From: RBG-16-66-20 sp964616875
Lineage (GTDB): Bacteria; Pseudomonadota; Gammaproteobacteria; Burkholderiales; SG8-39
Direction: 5' to 3'
DNA length: 8,888 nucleotides
Assembly: GCA_964616875.1 (NCBI GenBank)
Contig: CAZTSJ010000116.1
Span: 1 to 8,888 of the forward strand
Both the position numbers and the translations under genes were made by a program. The stretch's first letter is position 1; every line of letters starts with the position of its first letter. Of this stretch, positions 7,640 to 8,888 are shown piece by piece. Under the pieces are notes generated by a model, which saw only the letters and a program-made list of their open reading frames with translations, made no database searches and was not told the DNA's origin.

Positions 7640-8888
7640 AGGACGTCCTGGTCCCGGACATTGGCGACTTCAAGGAAGTCGAGGTGATCGAAATCCTGGT
7701 CAAGCCAGGTGACGCTGTGACCAAGGAGCAGTCGCTGGTGTCGCTGGAATCCGACAAGGCGACGATGGAAATTCCCTCGCCCGAAGCCGGCGTGGTGAGG
7801 CAATTGAAGATCAAGGTGGGCGACAAGGTTTCCCAGGGTTCGGTCATCCTCGCGCTTGAGACGAGCGATGCTGCGCCTGCAGTTGCCGGGAAGGCACCGG
7901 AACCCAAAGCCCCTGAAGCAAAGCCAACGCCCGCGGTTGTCACGCGCGTTGAGCCCGTGCCTTCGGAACCGAAGGACGCGGTGACGGCGCTGCCGCACGC
8001 GAGCCCGTCGATCCGCAAATTCGCGCGCGAACTGGGCGTGGACCTGGCGCGCGTACAGGGAAGCGCACCGAAGGGCCGGATTCAGAAGGAAGACGTGCAG
8101 GCTTTCGTGAAGGGCGCGCTGGCGGGCAGGCCGGTGAGCGCGCACGCCGCCGGGAAAGGCGGCGCGCTGCCCTTCAACCTCCCGGCCTGGCCCGACGTCG
8201 ACTTCGGAAAGTTCGGCCCGATCGAATCGAAGCCCCTGTCGCGCATCCAGAAGCTGTCGGGTCCCTACCTGCACCGCAACTGGGTTTCGATCCCGCACGT
8301 CACGCAGTGCGACGACGCGGACATCACCGATCTCGAGGCCTTTCGCAAGAGCCAGACCGTCGAGACCGAGAAAAAAGGCTTCAAGCTCACGATGCTCGCC
8401 TTCATGATCAAGGCCTGTGTCACCGCGCTGCGGCAGTTTCCGCAATTCAACGCTTCACTCGACAAATCGGGCGAGAACCTGATCGTGAAGAAGTACTACC
8501 ACATCGGCGTCGCCGTCGACACGCCGGGCGGCCTCGTGGTGCCGGTGGTGCGCGACGCAGACCGCAAGGGCGTGTTCGACCTCGCGCGGGAGCTGGCGGA
8601 GATCTCCAAGCTCGCCAAGGACGGCAAGTTGAAGGCGGGCGACATGCAAGGCGGCAGCTTCTCGATCTCCAGCCTGGGCGGCATCGGCGGGAACTACTTC
8701 ACGCCGATCATCAACGCGCCCGAACTGGCGATCCTGGGCGTCTCGCGCTCGGCGATGAAGCCGGTGTGGAACGGCAAGGAGTTCGTCCCGCGCCTGATCC
8801 TGCCGCTGTCGCTCTCGTACGACCATCGCGTGATCGACGGCGCGGTGGCGGCGCGGTTCACCACCGAGCTTACCAAGATCCTCTCCGA
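7636..8888 (+). CDS. aceF: Dihydrolipoamide acetyltransferase, E2 of pyruvate dehydrogenase (3' end outside window)
   Basis: E2 transfers acetyl groups from its lipoyl arm to CoA and forms the core of the pyruvate dehydrogenase complex. The frame is open from ATG 7636 to the window edge (417 codons plus two bases), lacking perhaps ten C-terminal residues. Domains: one lipoyl domain (about 1-75) with the lipoylated Lys41 in LESDKATME; an Ala/Pro/Lys/Glu-rich flexible linker (about 76-118); a peripheral subunit-binding domain (about 121-158, ASPSIRKFARELGV to EDVQAFV); a second short linker; and the catalytic acetyltransferase domain from about 190, containing SFSISSLGGIGG (341-352) and the active-site DHRVIDG (396-402, catalytic His397, Asp401). 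The single lipoyl domain contrasts with three in E. coli AceF. The start overlaps the aceE stop as ATGA with no visible ribosome site, so translational coupling is likely. An E3 (lpdA) gene is expected next but lies outside the window. The N-terminus KDVLVPDIGDF and the aceE linkage point to pyruvate rather than 2-oxoglutarate dehydrogenase. Confidence 0.96.
   Translation, partial: MKDVLVPDIGDFKEVEVIEILVKPGDAVTKEQSLVSLESDKATMEIPSPEAGVVRQLKIKVGDKVSQGSVILALETSDAAPAVAGKAPEPKAPEAKPTPAVVTRVEPVPSEPKDAVTALPHASPSIRKFARELGVDLARVQGSAPKGRIQKEDVQAFVKGALAGRPVSAHAAGKGGALPFNLPAWPDVDFGKFGPIESKPLSRIQKLSGPYLHRNWVSIPHVTQCDDADITDLEAFRKSQTVETEKKGFKLTMLAFMIKACVTALRQFPQFNASLDKSGENLIVKKYYHIGVAVDTPGGLVVPVVRDADRKGVFDLARELAEISKLAKDGKLKAGDMQGGSFSISSLGGIGGNYFTPIINAPELAILGVSRSAMKPVWNGKEFVPRLILPLSLSYDHRVIDGAVAARFTTELTKILS

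Noticed and set aside
7435..8445. Long open frame (336 codons) on the minus strand across the aceE/aceF junction
   Set aside because: It is antisense to two well-conserved genes and has a composition typical of shadow frames. The plus-strand aceF frame, open to the window edge, explains this region.

Overview
This window looks like a compact, GC-rich chromosomal segment from a betaproteobacterium or close relative. The evidence is strong codon bias towards G/C at third positions, a homodimeric-type pyruvate dehydrogenase E1 (AceE) followed directly by its E2 (AceF), and folD divergent from aceE with prlC and an exonuclease III gene behind it. The taxonomic call is inferred from protein character and gene order, because no rRNA or other marker is present. 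Nearly every base is coding, and I see no tRNA, rRNA, insertion sequence, CRISPR array, prophage gene or other sign of recent transfer.

Layout, left to right. (1) Positions 2-1189, plus strand: the C-terminal three quarters of malate synthase A (aceB), cut by the window edge. (2) Positions 1190-1220: a 31-bp convergent gap holding a perfect 9-bp hairpin that overlaps the stop codon of the next gene and may act as a weak terminator in both directions. (3) Positions 1221-4918, minus strand: a three-gene, probably co-transcribed set read as folD -> prlC -> xth. It encodes one-carbon folate enzyme FolD, oligopeptidase A and exonuclease III. folD and prlC overlap by 17 bp if the better-supported TTG start of prlC is used, and prlC and xth are 19 bp apart. 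(4) Positions 4919-4951: a 33-bp divergent gap that must carry the translation start signals, and probably the core promoters, of both folD and aceE. (5) Positions 4952-8888, plus strand: aceE and then aceF, which overlap by the four bases ATGA. aceF runs off the right edge, about ten codons short of its expected end, judging from family C-termini.

How the genes fit together. aceE and aceF make the E1 and E2 parts of the pyruvate dehydrogenase complex, which turns pyruvate into acetyl-CoA; the E3 gene (lpdA) would be expected just beyond the right edge. Malate synthase uses acetyl-CoA and glyoxylate in the glyoxylate shunt, so both flanks concern acetyl-CoA metabolism. The minus-strand set is housekeeping: folate C1 units, cytoplasmic peptide turnover and base-excision repair.

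I found no undescribed biological system. What deserves a second look is small in scale: the very tight folD/aceE divergent region with overlapping opposed -10-like hexamers and a possibly leaderless folD; the TTG start of prlC; an unusual substitution in a usually conserved FolD motif; and the translational coupling of aceE and aceF.
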